A DNA stretch of 29,872 bases from Flintibacter faecis (GTDB lineage Bacteria > Bacillota > Clostridia > Oscillospirales > Oscillospiraceae), in the NCBI RefSeq assembly GCF_014287875.1, contig NZ_JACOPN010000013.1:1-29872 (forward strand). The letters are read 5' to 3'. Both the position numbers and the translations under genes were made by a program. Numbering within the stretch: the stretch's first letter is position 1; each line of letters starts with the position of its first letter. Shown piece by piece: positions 1-7,075 of the stretch. The notes below the pieces were generated by a model that was not told the origin of the DNA, did no database searches, and was given only the letters and a program-made list of their open reading frames with translations.

Positions 1-8
1 TCGGACAT
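1..8 (-). CDS. Start codon of a minus-strand gene running off the window
   Basis: On the minus strand an ATG lies at positions 8-6, followed by codons for Ser and an incomplete third codon. About ten bases upstream is a good ribosome binding site (AAAGGAG, read on the minus strand from about 27 to 21). It would be the next gene downstream of the DUF6050-like gene in the same direction. Nothing of the product can be identified. Confidence 0.3.
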
Positions 9-104
9 AGTTTGCTTGCTCCTTTCGAATGTTTGTGTGGTAACTTCATTCTACCAGAGCCTGCAAGCTATGTCTTCTTTTATGCTCTTTTTAATTTGCG
101 CAAG

Positions 105-630
105 TTATTGTACATTATCCGTCAGCGGCACATACCACACCGCCACGATCAGCCGCCAGACCAGAACGAAACCGCCGATGATCCCGGCCAGAATAAAGTT
201 CAGCGCGAACAAGGCGATCCCACTGCCCAGGGAGCCGCCGCCTGGTATGATCACGCATGCGGTCGAGGCCTATCTGAGCCGCTACTACAACACCGCCAGG
301 ACCCGCGCGCGGGCCGAGCGCGCCGTTGTGACCATCTTTTCTCACCTTGAGCGCGCGTATCGCGACGGTGCGTCGCTCCCCGACCGCGCGGCGATGCTGC
401 AAGCCTCCTTCGACGCGGGAGCCGCCTTCACGCGCGCGAGCGTCGGCAATGTGCCAGAGGCGCAGCCGCCAGATGCCGAACGGCAGCCCGCAGAGTATCC
501 ATAACCATAGGTAGTCCAGCTCACCGGTTTTCACGCAAGCGGACCGGAAGATGCAGTACAGCAGCGCGGCGGCCGCCACGGGCAGGATCGTCTTGCAAAA
601 GAAATCCTTTATTGCTTCGCCTCTCGTCAT
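105..630 (-). pseudogene. DUF6050-like small membrane protein, interrupted by a foreign 0.2 kb segment
   Basis: The start at 630 follows a strong AGGAGG site. The first ~60 residues form a hydrophobic protein (ILPVAAAALLYCIF, then LWLWILCGLPFGIWRLRLW) that I recognise as the N-terminal half of the small DUF6050-type membrane proteins found on clostridial conjugative elements. The second half (IPGGGSLGSGIALFALNF ... VWYVPLTDNVQ, stop at 107-105) is intact but in another frame, separated by about 199 bases that read as an alcohol dehydrogenase on the opposite strand. Deleting 251-449 rejoins the halves into one ~108-residue protein with two or three membrane segments, the expected size. The function of the family is unknown. 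It is the last complete gene of the relaxase operon (84 bp after the relaxase). As sequenced, the protein would be scrambled after residue ~60. Confidence 0.7.
251..449 (+). pseudogene. Fragment of an iron-containing alcohol dehydrogenase
   Basis: Plus-strand frame reads ITHAVEAYLSRYYNTARTRA, then IFSHLERAYRDGASLPDRAA, then FDAGAAFTRASVGN. This is the internal region of group III Fe-dependent alcohol dehydrogenases: the (D)A(I/L)THAVEAY motif carries a metal-ligand histidine, and AGxAFTxxxVGxVHAxAH would normally follow. About 66 of ~380 residues are present, with neither start nor stop. It is very GC-rich compared with its flanks, has no promoter or ribosome binding site, and lies inside the DUF6050-like gene on the other strand. 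It is either a captured fragment or an assembly/library chimera. Confidence 0.75.
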
Positions 631-713
631 AGGCTCGCCTCCTTTGATATGTCTATATCGTTATTATATTTGATGTTCTGACAAAAGCCCAGGATAAAAC
701 GCAGAAAACGGAT

Positions 714-2060
714 TTATTCCAGCTCCACATTCTTTTTCCGCTCCTGCTCCGGCTGCGGCGGGGAAAGAAAATCCTCCACATTCTGACGCATGGCAGCATA
801 GTCCTGTTCTTTCCGCTGGGCTTTCTGCAATTCAGCTTTTAGAATGGCTTTTCTTGCGTTGAGCTCGTCTATTTCGGCCTGCATCCGCTCTGTGGCAGGC
901 AGCGGAACCGCACCCAGCCGCTTACACTCCCTGGCGGCGGCTTCAAAAAGGATGATCTCGCTCTCATGCCCTCGCAGAAACTTTTCCTTATCCCTGGACG
1001 CCTTATAGCGGTCATAGATTGGCTTGAGCTGGCGGTAGGCGGCGACGTGCTTCATCTTCAAGGCCAGCTCGTCGATTTTCGCCCCGGTATCCCGAAGGTC
1101 CGCTTTCAGCCGGGCAGCGGAGGCGGATGCCACCTCGCACCGATCCAACAATTCTTCATAACTGCCGATACCATGCTCTGTCAGGAAGTTGGAGGTATCT
1201 GCAATCCGTTTCAGATTTTCGATGGTCGCCCAGCGGCGATAGCCTGCGCTCTGCTGTGCCTTGATGTTATTCTGGATATCAATGAGCAGGCTGATCTTTC
1301 CGTTCTGCGGTTTCGGCTGGTGGGAAGGTCTGGAACATCCGGCAATCCGGGCGGCAAGGGCTTCTTCGGTGTAGTCCACACCCAGGGTTTTCAGACGGGT
1401 GAATCGTTCCTGATCCGGCGCTCTGGCGGAGATATATTTGCCCCGCTTGATCTCATAGCCTTCTCTCTGCAGGCGACGAAGCAGTTCTTCTAAATCGGAA
1501 CAGGCTGGCAGGAGTCGGTCGATTGCCGCTTTCAGCTTTGCCTTATAGCTGGTGCCGTTCTGCGTAGCCTGATGTTCAATATAGCTCTTGCCCTTGTCCT
1601 GTCCTGGGATGATGACAGACAGACCGTGTTCCTTGCAAAGCCGGTCGGAGGTGCGGCGGATATCGTGATAGCTTCGCTTGTTGGAATGATAGTGTTTATG
1701 ATCCGCAAAGCTGACCGCATTGAAAATCAGGTGATTATGAACATGATCTTTGTCTATATGAGTGGTAAGTACAAACTCATACTTGCCGCCCAGGATTTCT
1801 TTTGCAAGTTCCATGCCGATCTCATGGGCCTGCTCCGGCGTAACCTCCCCAGGCTGAAAGGCTTGGATCAGGTGGCGGCCCAGGTTCGTTCCTTTGTCGA
1901 TGGCATGGCGGCGGATCCAGGAAAATTCAATATCCGCAGTTTCGGCGGCACAGCCATAGGAGGATACAAGCAGCTTTCCGTCCGTCTTTTCCGGGTTGCA
2001 GATATAGTCAATGGCCGCTTTCAGCGTTGACTTGATAGGATGTGTCTTTGTAACTGCCAT
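714..2060 (-). CDS. MOBP-type relaxase (MobA/VirD2-like mobilization nuclease)
   Basis: A 448-residue DNA-nicking relaxase that would cleave one strand at oriT, stay bound to the 5' end through a tyrosine, and pilot the strand into a recipient through a conjugation machine supplied by another element. The N-terminal domain shows the Relaxase-family signature: a likely catalytic Tyr19 in AIDYICNPEKTDGK, and the metal-binding triad HIDKDHVHNHLIFN at residues 101-114 (His106, 108 and 110). The C-terminal third is rich in charged heptads (about residues 290-440), typical of the coiled tail of these proteins. The start overlaps the end of mobC by 40 bp, so the two are co-translated. Length is usual for the family. 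I am confident of the class but not of a subfamily name. Confidence 0.92.
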   Translation of the reverse strand: MAVTKTHPIKSTLKAAIDYICNPEKTDGKLLVSSYGCAAETADIEFSWIRRHAIDKGTNLGRHLIQAFQPGEVTPEQAHEIGMELAKEILGGKYEFVLTTHIDKDHVHNHLIFNAVSFADHKHYHSNKRSYHDIRRTSDRLCKEHGLSVIIPGQDKGKSYIEHQATQNGTSYKAKLKAAIDRLLPACSDLEELLRRLQREGYEIKRGKYISARAPDQERFTRLKTLGVDYTEEALAARIAGCSRPSHQPKPQNGKISLLIDIQNNIKAQQSAGYRRWATIENLKRIADTSNFLTEHGIGSYEELLDRCEVASASAARLKADLRDTGAKIDELALKMKHVAAYRQLKPIYDRYKASRDKEKFLRGHESEIILFEAAARECKRLGAVPLPATERMQAEIDELNARKAILKAELQKAQRKEQDYAAMRQNVEDFLSPPQPEQERKKNVELE

Positions 2061-2350
2061 ATCTCGTCCAGCCTTTCCCGCATCTCGTCCATGTCGGCCT
2101 GATATGCAGGGCCTCCGGCGTTGATTCGCTTGGCAATTTGATTGATGTTCCGGCCGATGGCAGAAAGCTCTTTGGTAAATGCCTTGATATCTGCGGTGTC
2201 CGTATAGATGATATACCCGTCAATCGCCATCTTTCGGAGGTAGGCGCCATATCTGCGTGTGGGTAACTGGTTCATTTTTTCGTCTATGAGCCGCTTTTCA
2301 TCCTCCGTAACATAGAATTTCATTTGGATATTCCGCTTTCGGTTTGCCAT
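2021..2350 (-). CDS. mobC: MobC-like relaxosome accessory protein
   Basis: A 109-residue basic protein beginning MANRKRNIQMKFYVTEDEKR. The ribbon-helix-helix-like opening is followed by the MobC signature (LSAIGRNINQIAKRINAGG at residues ~66-84) and a helical tail. MobC proteins bind oriT and help the relaxase open the strand. I chose the ATG at 2350 because a GGAGG site lies just upstream; an open frame continues upstream to 2443 but runs through the inverted repeats of the likely oriT and has no homology I recognise. Its end overlaps the relaxase start by 40 bp. Confidence 0.88.
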   Translation of the reverse strand: MANRKRNIQMKFYVTEDEKRLIDEKMNQLPTRRYGAYLRKMAIDGYIIYTDTADIKAFTKELSAIGRNINQIAKRINAGGPAYQADMDEMRERLDEIWQLQRHILSSQR

Positions 2351-2379
2351 GCGCCGCCTCCGTTCTTCATAAGGGTTTG

Positions 2380-2460
2380 GGACTATCCCAACAAGCAATT
2401 TTGAATTTTCGGACAAGGGACCTGAAAATCTCAAAATTCGCAAGCGGGTACTCGCTTGCT
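2380..2460. other. Candidate oriT of element A (three inverted repeats upstream of mobC)
   Basis: Directly upstream of mobC lie three inverted repeats in ~85 bp. TTGGGA-CTA-TCCCAA lies near 2378-2392. ATTTTGAATTTTC (2398-2410) is opposed by GAAAATCTCAAAAT (2424-2437). GCAAGCG (2440-2446) is opposed by CGCTTGC (2453-2459). Clusters of inverted repeats next to mobC and the relaxase are the usual form of an origin of transfer. I do not recognise a nic consensus here, so the cleavage site is not assigned. Confidence 0.55.
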
Positions 2461-2544
2461 GTGCTTGCTATCTACTTCGTACCCCGTATTTCTTCCGCTA
2501 CCAATACTACAATCGGAGAAGTGTCTTTTGGCCACATCTGCGGA

Positions 2545-2588
2545 TTTTTGCAAAAGAAAAACGCCATGAACTACCTGTTCATAGCGTT
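2545..2588 (-). terminator. Rho-independent terminator after the XRE gene
   Basis: On the minus strand AACGCTATGAAC - aggta - GTTCATGGCGTT (2588-2560, one mismatch) is followed by a T-rich run (TTTTCTTTTG). It starts 14 bp after the XRE stop codon and separates that gene from mobC. Confidence 0.7.
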
Positions 2589-2601
2589 CCTTACACCGTA
2601 T

Positions 2602-2985
2602 TCAATTTTCTCCCTCGCTGTCCGCTCTCGCATCCAATATTGCCTGTGCCGTCGCTGTAAGGATTTTGATTTCTGCATCCGTCAGCTCGTCCAACAGTAT
2701 TTCAAACTGCCGCCGCTCCGTAGACTTATCTGCGGCTTCGTTGCCGTAAAGGATCTGATCGACAGAGATATGATAGCGGGACACCAGCTCTAAAAATACC
2801 TGTACGCTGGGATGCTGACCTTTGTTTTCGATGTTGGCAAGATAGCGCGGCGAGATAAACAGCGCATCGGCCGCCTTATTCCTAGATTCTTTCTGCTTTG
2901 TGCGACTGGCTTTGATTTCCAAACCATACGGCTTGAAGTCAATTTTTGCAATAGGACGTTTTTCTTTCTTGGCTCTTTTAGGCAT
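2602..2985 (-). CDS. XRE-family helix-turn-helix regulator
   Basis: A 127-residue protein with a lysine-rich N-terminus. An HTH_3 domain spans about residues 22-80: SRNKAADALFISPRYLANIE is the two-helix recognition unit, and VSRYHISVDQILYG is the closing helix with the usual (D/S)xLL-like end. A short acidic helical tail (LLDELTDAEIKILTATAQAI) probably dimerises. It lies at the head of the minus-strand mobilization genes and is divergent from the protease/MerR pair, which suits a local repressor of the element. The ribosome binding site is weak (AGGGTGAT). The target operator was not identified. Confidence 0.85.
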   Translation of the reverse strand: MPKRAKKEKRPIAKIDFKPYGLEIKASRTKQKESRNKAADALFISPRYLANIENKGQHPSVQVFLELVSRYHISVDQILYGNEAADKSTERRQFEILLDELTDAEIKILTATAQAILDARADSEGEN

Positions 2986-3164
2986 AATTCAATCACCCTA
3001 TTACATTCTACAGTTCCACTATCTTGCAGAATATGCCTTATTTATTCATTGTATTGGCTCGAATAATTCATATTCCGTTTCTTGTAACAATTCAACTGGC
3101 TATATATAATAAAAACGCCAAATTGATTCAGCCTTGTTCTATCCCCAAAAAATTATTTTACCTC

Positions 3165-3195
3165 TTGACTCTCACGTTACGTCATAGCGTATGAT
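3165..3195 (+). promoter_or_regulatory. MerR-type promoter with a 19-bp spacer
   Basis: TTGACT (3165-3170) and TATGAT (3190-3195) are separated by 19 bases, longer than the standard 17. MerR-family activators work on such overlong spacers by twisting the DNA. The spacer holds a partly symmetric ACGTTACGTCATAGCGT, resembling TipA/Mta-type operators. The MerR-type gene lies downstream in the same transcript, so autoregulation is the simple reading. Confidence 0.75.
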
Positions 3196-3237
3196 AAGGC
3201 TATGTTCGGACATGAGAAACAAATTGGAGGCTTTACC

Positions 3238-4146
3238 ATGAAAATAACAGCGATCCGGTCTGACCGGATTTATCGAGATATGATGACTGCACTTCCCGAC
3301 AAAAAGGAAAATATTTATCGGAATCAACTGATGAAGCCCTTTGAATTTAAGTGGGCGTGTGTTGGGATTCCTCTGACGGCAGCGCAAGAGGGTGGCTATG
3401 ATGTGGTTTCTGCCGCCACAATGAGCGGCTTCTATGCCCCGGTACAGATCACGGAGGAACGCCAGGCAGAAATTGAAAAAATCAGCAGCGATACTTTTTG
3501 GGCAAGCTGTGAGGCCAGCATCCGTAATACGCTTCTTGACTTTGAGAAGCACGGCATTCAACTCCCGAAGCAGGAGTATGTGTTTACGGTCATGCTGAGC
3601 GACCCGCAAAGTCCCATGACAGCGATGACAGGAGATTACTGCGGCGATGGAGGGATTCCCGGTTATATCATCGGCTCTATTGTGCCGAATGAGCGGTCGC
3701 TCGGTCTGCTCCCTGTGGCGTTGGCACATGAAACAAATCACAATGTCCGCTGGCAGTTTATACAATGGAGCAATCATATTACGCTGGCTGACATAATCGT
3801 ATCGGAGGGACTGGCAGAAACATTTGCTGCTAAAATGTTTGGTGAGGATAAAGTCGGCAAATGGGTCAGCGAAACGACACCGGGGGTGCTGCGGAAAACC
3901 ATCAAACCACTTGTTCGTGAAAACCTTGAGGCACATGATTTTCAGACGCTTTCTTCGTATCTTTACGGGGATGAGATCATGTCCCTGCGCGGTGGTCAGC
4001 CCATTGGTATGCCATACTGCGGCGGATATGCCTGCGGGTATGCGCTGATCGGCCATTATCTGAAAAAAACCGGAGCATCTATTTACGAGGCGACCATTAC
4101 GCCGACAGAAGAAATTTTGAAGCAATCGGAGGATTTCTGGAAATGA
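3238..4146 (+). CDS. DUF2268-like putative zinc-dependent protease
   Basis: A 302-residue soluble protein. The key feature is AHETNHNVRW, giving an HExxH zinc motif with His164, Glu165 and His168, followed about 22-26 residues later by SEGLAETFA, whose glutamates (190 or 194) can supply the third zinc ligand. This arrangement is that of the DUF2268 predicted metallopeptidases. No signal peptide or membrane segment is visible, so it is probably cytoplasmic. The start at 3238 is preceded by GGAGG; an upstream in-frame ATG at 3202 lacks a site. Its stop overlaps the MerR start (ATGA), so both are made together from the MerR-type promoter. The substrate is unknown; the link to a TipA-like regulator suggests a role in handling or sensing a drug or peptide. 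Confidence 0.8.
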   Translation: MKITAIRSDRIYRDMMTALPDKKENIYRNQLMKPFEFKWACVGIPLTAAQEGGYDVVSAATMSGFYAPVQITEERQAEIEKISSDTFWASCEASIRNTLLDFEKHGIQLPKQEYVFTVMLSDPQSPMTAMTGDYCGDGGIPGYIIGSIVPNERSLGLLPVALAHETNHNVRWQFIQWSNHITLADIIVSEGLAETFAAKMFGEDKVGKWVSETTPGVLRKTIKPLVRENLEAHDFQTLSSYLYGDEIMSLRGGQPIGMPYCGGYACGYALIGHYLKKTGASIYEATITPTEEILKQSEDFWK

Positions 4147-4871
4147 AAGTCAGCGACGTGGCAAAACTGACGGGTGTTACCGTTCGTACCTTACATTACT
4201 ATGATGAAATCGGCTTACTTCCGCCAAGTGAAGTCACAAGCAGCGGCTACCGGGTTTACAACGATGCTGATTTGGAGGTTTTACAGCAAATTTTGTTTTT
4301 CCGGGAGCTTGACTTTTCGCTGGAGGAAATCCGGGGAATCATGCAGAATCCAGCTTATGAAAAAGAGACTGCTTTGCAAAATCAGAAAGCACTTCTGGTG
4401 CAAAAGCGGGACAGACTGGACAGGCTGATCGCTCTTGTAGATAAGACATTGAAGGGAGAATGCGACATGAGTTTCAAACAGTTTGATACAACAAAGATAG
4501 AAGAGGCAAAACAGCAATATGCGGCAGAGGTCAAGCAGCGTTGGGGAAACACCGTTGCCTATGCTGAGTATGAAAAGAAGTCGGCCAGCTATAATACTGT
4601 TCAACAAAAGATGCTGGATGGCGAAGGCGCGGCGATTTTGAATGAGTTTGGCAAGAATCGCTCACTCCCGCCAGACAGCGTAGAAGTGCAGGAGCTTGTG
4701 AAAAAGTGGCAGGCTTACATTACGGACAACTACTACAACTGCACAAAGGAGATCCTTTCCTGCCTGGGTCAGATGTATGTGGGTGATGAGCGCTTCACGC
4801 AGCACATCGACCAGTATGGTGTCGGGACGGCAGCTTTTATGGCGGCGGCAATAGAAGTCTACACAAGCTGA
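4143..4871 (+). CDS. MerR-family regulator with TipAS-like ligand domain
   Basis: A 242-residue activator. Residues 1-70 are a textbook MerR winged helix (VSDVAKLTGVTVRTLHYYDE, then GLLPPSEVTSSGYRVYNDAD), followed by a dimerisation coil to ~110. Residues ~115-242 match the TipAS antibiotic-recognition domain (YAAEVKQRWGNTVAYAEYEK; a helical bundle ending FTQHIDQYGVGTAAFMAAAI). TipA/Mta/SkgA proteins bind thiopeptides or other hydrophobic drugs and activate promoters with long spacers, like the one at 3165. It is translationally coupled to the protease gene by a 4-bp overlap, so the controlled gene and the regulator form one unit. Confidence 0.92.
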   Translation: MKVSDVAKLTGVTVRTLHYYDEIGLLPPSEVTSSGYRVYNDADLEVLQQILFFRELDFSLEEIRGIMQNPAYEKETALQNQKALLVQKRDRLDRLIALVDKTLKGECDMSFKQFDTTKIEEAKQQYAAEVKQRWGNTVAYAEYEKKSASYNTVQQKMLDGEGAAILNEFGKNRSLPPDSVEVQELVKKWQAYITDNYYNCTKEILSCLGQMYVGDERFTQHIDQYGVGTAAFMAAAIEVYTS

Positions 4872-4930
4872 AAGCCAGGTCACTATGAGAGAAAGCTGAA
4901 ATAAAAGCAAAGAGAAGGGTACTTCGCCCT

Positions 4931-5101
4931 ATGCAAACAGAATTTATACGCTGCCCGATTTGTAGAAACAAAACGAGGGTACAAATCCGAGACGATACAG
5001 AATTGAAGAATTTTCCTTTGTTTTGTCCGAAGTGCAGGCAAGTCACTCTAATCAATATTACACAATTCAAAATAACAGTTATCAAAGAGGCAGACGCATA
5101 G
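4931..5101 (+). CDS. Cysteine-rich KTR-domain protein
   Basis: A 56-residue protein starting MQTEFIRCPICRNKTRVQIR. Two pairs of cysteines (CPIC at 8-11 and CPKC at 32-35) make a small zinc ribbon, and the NKTR stretch gives the family its name; the end ITVIKEADA is also typical. These proteins are common passengers of clostridial conjugative elements, often near tetracycline or MerR/TipA genes. Their function is unknown. It is followed at once by a strong terminator. The ribosome binding site is poor (AGAAGGG about 14 bases upstream). Confidence 0.88.
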   Translation: MQTEFIRCPICRNKTRVQIRDDTELKNFPLFCPKCRQVTLINITQFKITVIKEADA

Positions 5102-5105
5102 ACGC

Positions 5106-5158
5106 AGAGCCGATAACCCGTAGCCAACAGGCACACGGTTTATCGGCTCTTTTCTTTT
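5106..5158 (+). terminator. Rho-independent terminator after the KTR gene
   Basis: AGAGCCGATAA (5106-5116) pairs perfectly with TTATCGGCTCT (5140-5150), followed by TTTTCTTTTG. It ends the protease-MerR-KTR transcript. Confidence 0.85.
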
Positions 5159-5588
5159 GATAATAGCTGCGCTGGCATACACAACAAGACCGTTTTGTTC
5201 GGCCTTGCGGCGCAGAACGGCAGTTTTGAAATATTGCATTTCAAGCCGCCGTTTTCCTTTTGAAAAATTGGATTTACGGGGGGTGTGGTAAAGTCGCCCT
5301 TTTTTAAGGATACGGCGGTGTCCGAGGAGGTATCGCCGTGTCTTTTTTACTTTTTCGCAGCGTCCATGATTTGCACCAGCTAAAAAAAGCGTAGCCCCTC
5401 CATCGGACTATTCCGGCTATGAGTATGAACACAGGAATCATGTAAATAGATTTTATAATTCTTCTTCGCCTGCCTGCATTTTGCAGACAGGCGCTTTTTG
5501 TCGTTATAGGGGATGCTTCTATCGTCCCTGCGCTCCGCCCTTTTCCTGATCCGGCCACCCACTCGATCAGGACGAAAGGAGCGTACAA
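5159..5588 (+). promoter_or_regulatory. Gene-free leader with two terminator-like hairpins upstream of the sigma gene
   Basis: No convincing gene is present. ACGGCG (5312-5317) pairs with CGCCGT (5334-5339) ahead of GTCTTTTTT. CGCCTGCCTGCA (5467-5478) pairs with TGCAGACAGGCG (5482-5493, one mismatch) ahead of CTTTTTG. Two terminator-like stems in a long leader before a transposon sigma factor suggest that expression of the excision/sigma module is controlled by attenuation or simply insulated from upstream transcription. A promoter could not be fixed by eye. Confidence 0.5.
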
Positions 5589-5714
5589 ATGAGCGACAGA
5601 AAAAATAATTTTGATTTTTCCCGGCAGAGCTGGCCAAAACAGCCTTCCGCAGAACGAGTAGTGGGCGAAAGGGAAAGAAAAGAACTGCCTCCCGGCACGA
5701 AGGGAGGTGAGAAC

Positions 5715-6140
5715 ATGAAACCTGATCGCCACGCCAAACACAAGCAGCACGCCTTTGACAGCTTTTGCAAAAAGGTCTTGAAGTGCGAGGCCTGCAATGG
5801 CTATCGAGAGATCAGCCGCAGGAAGAAGCACAGCATCCCTTTCAGCGAACTGCCGGAGGACGCAATGGAGCAGCTTGCGACCTATGACCGTTATCCCTGG
5901 GAGTACAACACCTTCATTCTTGGCGGTGATGTGATCCTGATCGAAAACGATCTGCTGGCCGATGCGCTGAACGCCTTGCCTCAGGACAACCGGGATATCC
6001 TTCTGATGTACTGGTTCCTGGAAATGGCGGACCGTGAGATCGCGGAGCGTATGAACCTGGCCCGCAGGACGATCAACAACCGCAGGCTGAAATCCTATCG
6101 GCTGCTGAAAGAGCTGATGGGAGGTGATACGGATGCGTGA
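5715..6140 (+). CDS. Transposon sigma-70-like factor (region 4)
   Basis: A 141-residue protein from MKPDRHAKHKQHAFDSFCKK. Residues ~85-135 carry a sigma region 4 HTH (LADALNALPQDNRDILLMYW, then MADREIAERMNLARRTINNR). This is the Orf7-type sigma-like factor that Tn916-family and related clostridial elements place next to an HTH_16 protein and the recombinase. It probably directs RNA polymerase to element promoters. I prefer the ATG at 5715 (GGGAGGTG site; it matches the family N-terminus), but an in-frame ATG at 5589 also has a good site (AAAGGAG) and would add 42 polar residues. The stop overlaps the next gene by 8 bp. Confidence 0.85.
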   Translation: MKPDRHAKHKQHAFDSFCKKVLKCEACNGYREISRRKKHSIPFSELPEDAMEQLATYDRYPWEYNTFILGGDVILIENDLLADALNALPQDNRDILLMYWFLEMADREIAERMNLARRTINNRRLKSYRLLKELMGGDTDA

Positions 6141-6375
6141 CACCGCAGCTTCCCGGAATAATCTTCTTCCTTATCCGGTCATTACCGCCGCTGTCCAGGG
6201 CGACCCTGACGCGGTAAACCGTGTGATCGGCCACTACTCCGGCTACATAGCGGCGCTTTCCACAAGGACAAGCTATGATCCTCAGGGCTGTCCTCATTCT
6301 CAGGTGGACGATGATCTGCGCCGCAGGCTGGAAACGAAGCTGATTATTGCGATTCTGGATTTTGACCTGACCTGA
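6133..6375 (+). CDS. HTH_16 conjugative-transposon protein (Tn916 Orf8-like)
   Basis: An 80-residue protein, MRDTAASRNNLLPYPVITAA onward. The pattern VITAAVQGDPDAVNRVIGHYSGYIAALS with a closing RRRLETKLIIAILDFDL is that of the helix-turn-helix_16 family, the standard partner of the sigma-like factor on these elements. GGAGGTGATACGG supplies the ribosome binding site and the gene overlaps the sigma gene by 8 bp, so the two are made together. It likely acts with the sigma factor in controlling excision genes; its mechanism is not established. Confidence 0.85.
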   Translation: MRDTAASRNNLLPYPVITAAVQGDPDAVNRVIGHYSGYIAALSTRTSYDPQGCPHSQVDDDLRRRLETKLIIAILDFDLT

Positions 6376-6791
6376 TTCAGATGACCGCCGTGTGTTCCCC
6401 TTTCCGCATGGTGTGTTCCGCACCTTGACAAAGAAAGCCCGTTGGGAGGCCAGCGCCGCAGTATAAGGCAAACGGATACATTCCTGTTTGTGCCGAGCCA
6501 TACGGCCGGTGCGCCATGACCTCGTTTCAAGTCCGCAGGACGGGACCACTGTAACGGGCGAGCGAACAGCACCAGACCGCAAAGCAAGCGTGGCAGCTTG
6601 CGGGCGATGACACACGGGCAGGGTTAAAGATACTCGCGCATTGAACGCCCACAAAGCATTGTGCGCCGCACCCATCAGCATGGGCCGGGGTGAGATTCCC
6701 GTGGAGCTGCGACCGAAGGAAGTGCCTTTGGCGGCCAGCAGCCGTCCGTTTTGCCTCTTTCATTGCTATTTTTATGAAAGGGGATTTTATC
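6376..6791 (+). other. 416-base gene-free stretch, possible structured RNA
   Basis: Between HTH_16 and TnpW there is no credible gene on either strand. The stretch is GC-rich and contains short self-complementary arms such as GGCAAAC...GTTTGTGCC near 6463-6491 and GCAAGC-gtggca-GCTTGC near 6583-6602. It has few T runs. It may be a structured noncoding RNA or a regulatory/excision region. I do not recognise a named RNA class. Confidence 0.35.
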
Positions 6792-6977
6792 ATGCAAGAT
6801 AAAGCTACAAATCCCGGCAAGATCGACAGGCCAGAGAAAAATCCTCTGGATGCAAAAAAGACCTATCACATCGGCAATCGGTCGTTCGTTGTTGAGCCGG
6901 TTTTCAAAAAGGAAAGCCCGGATACCCTGGGCAGCGTTCTCCTTCGCCTGATGAAGTCCGAGAGTGAAAAGCTGTAA
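6792..6977 (+). CDS. tnpW: TnpW-family small transposon protein
   Basis: A 61-residue protein. The centre KKTYHIGNRSFVVEPVFKKE and the end DTLGSVLLRLMKSESEKL match the TnpW family, which accompanies TnpX-type serine recombinases. GAAAGGGG lies upstream of the start. It ends 98 bp before the recombinase start. Its role is unproven; position suggests help with recombination or its control. Confidence 0.85.
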   Translation: MQDKATNPGKIDRPEKNPLDAKKTYHIGNRSFVVEPVFKKESPDTLGSVLLRLMKSESEKL

Positions 6978-6994
6978 ATAGCTTTCAGACCCGG

Positions 6995-7058
6995 CTGACA
7001 GAGGCAGCAAATGGCGGTATAATATGTTCGTACAAGTATATTTGCTATTCGACTGCCT
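6995..7058 (+). promoter_or_regulatory. Recombinase promoter within an inverted-repeat site
   Basis: CTGACA (6995-7000), 17 bases, TATAAT (7018-7023). The -10 box lies inside a dyad: AGCAAAT (7006-7012) against ATTTGCT (7040-7046), with GGCAG (7003-7007) and CTGCC (7053-7057) outside. The recombinase could bind here and repress itself, or this could be a relic of a recombination site. Confidence 0.6.
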
Positions 7059-7075
7059 TAACGGAAGGAGGACTT

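Noticed and set aside
16..504. 162-aa plus-strand frame including the dehydrogenase piece as a complete gene
   Set aside because: Only the part from ~251 to ~449 resembles dehydrogenase; both sides are antisense of the membrane protein, so it is not an intact gene.
3172..4125. 317-aa minus-strand open frame opposite the protease gene
   Set aside because: Antisense of a gene with clear HExxH motif and start signals; the reverse product is Cys/His/Arg-rich without a family.
5304..6143. 279-aa minus-strand open frame opposite the sigma gene and leader
   Set aside because: It crosses two terminators and the sigma gene; no start site or recognisable domain.
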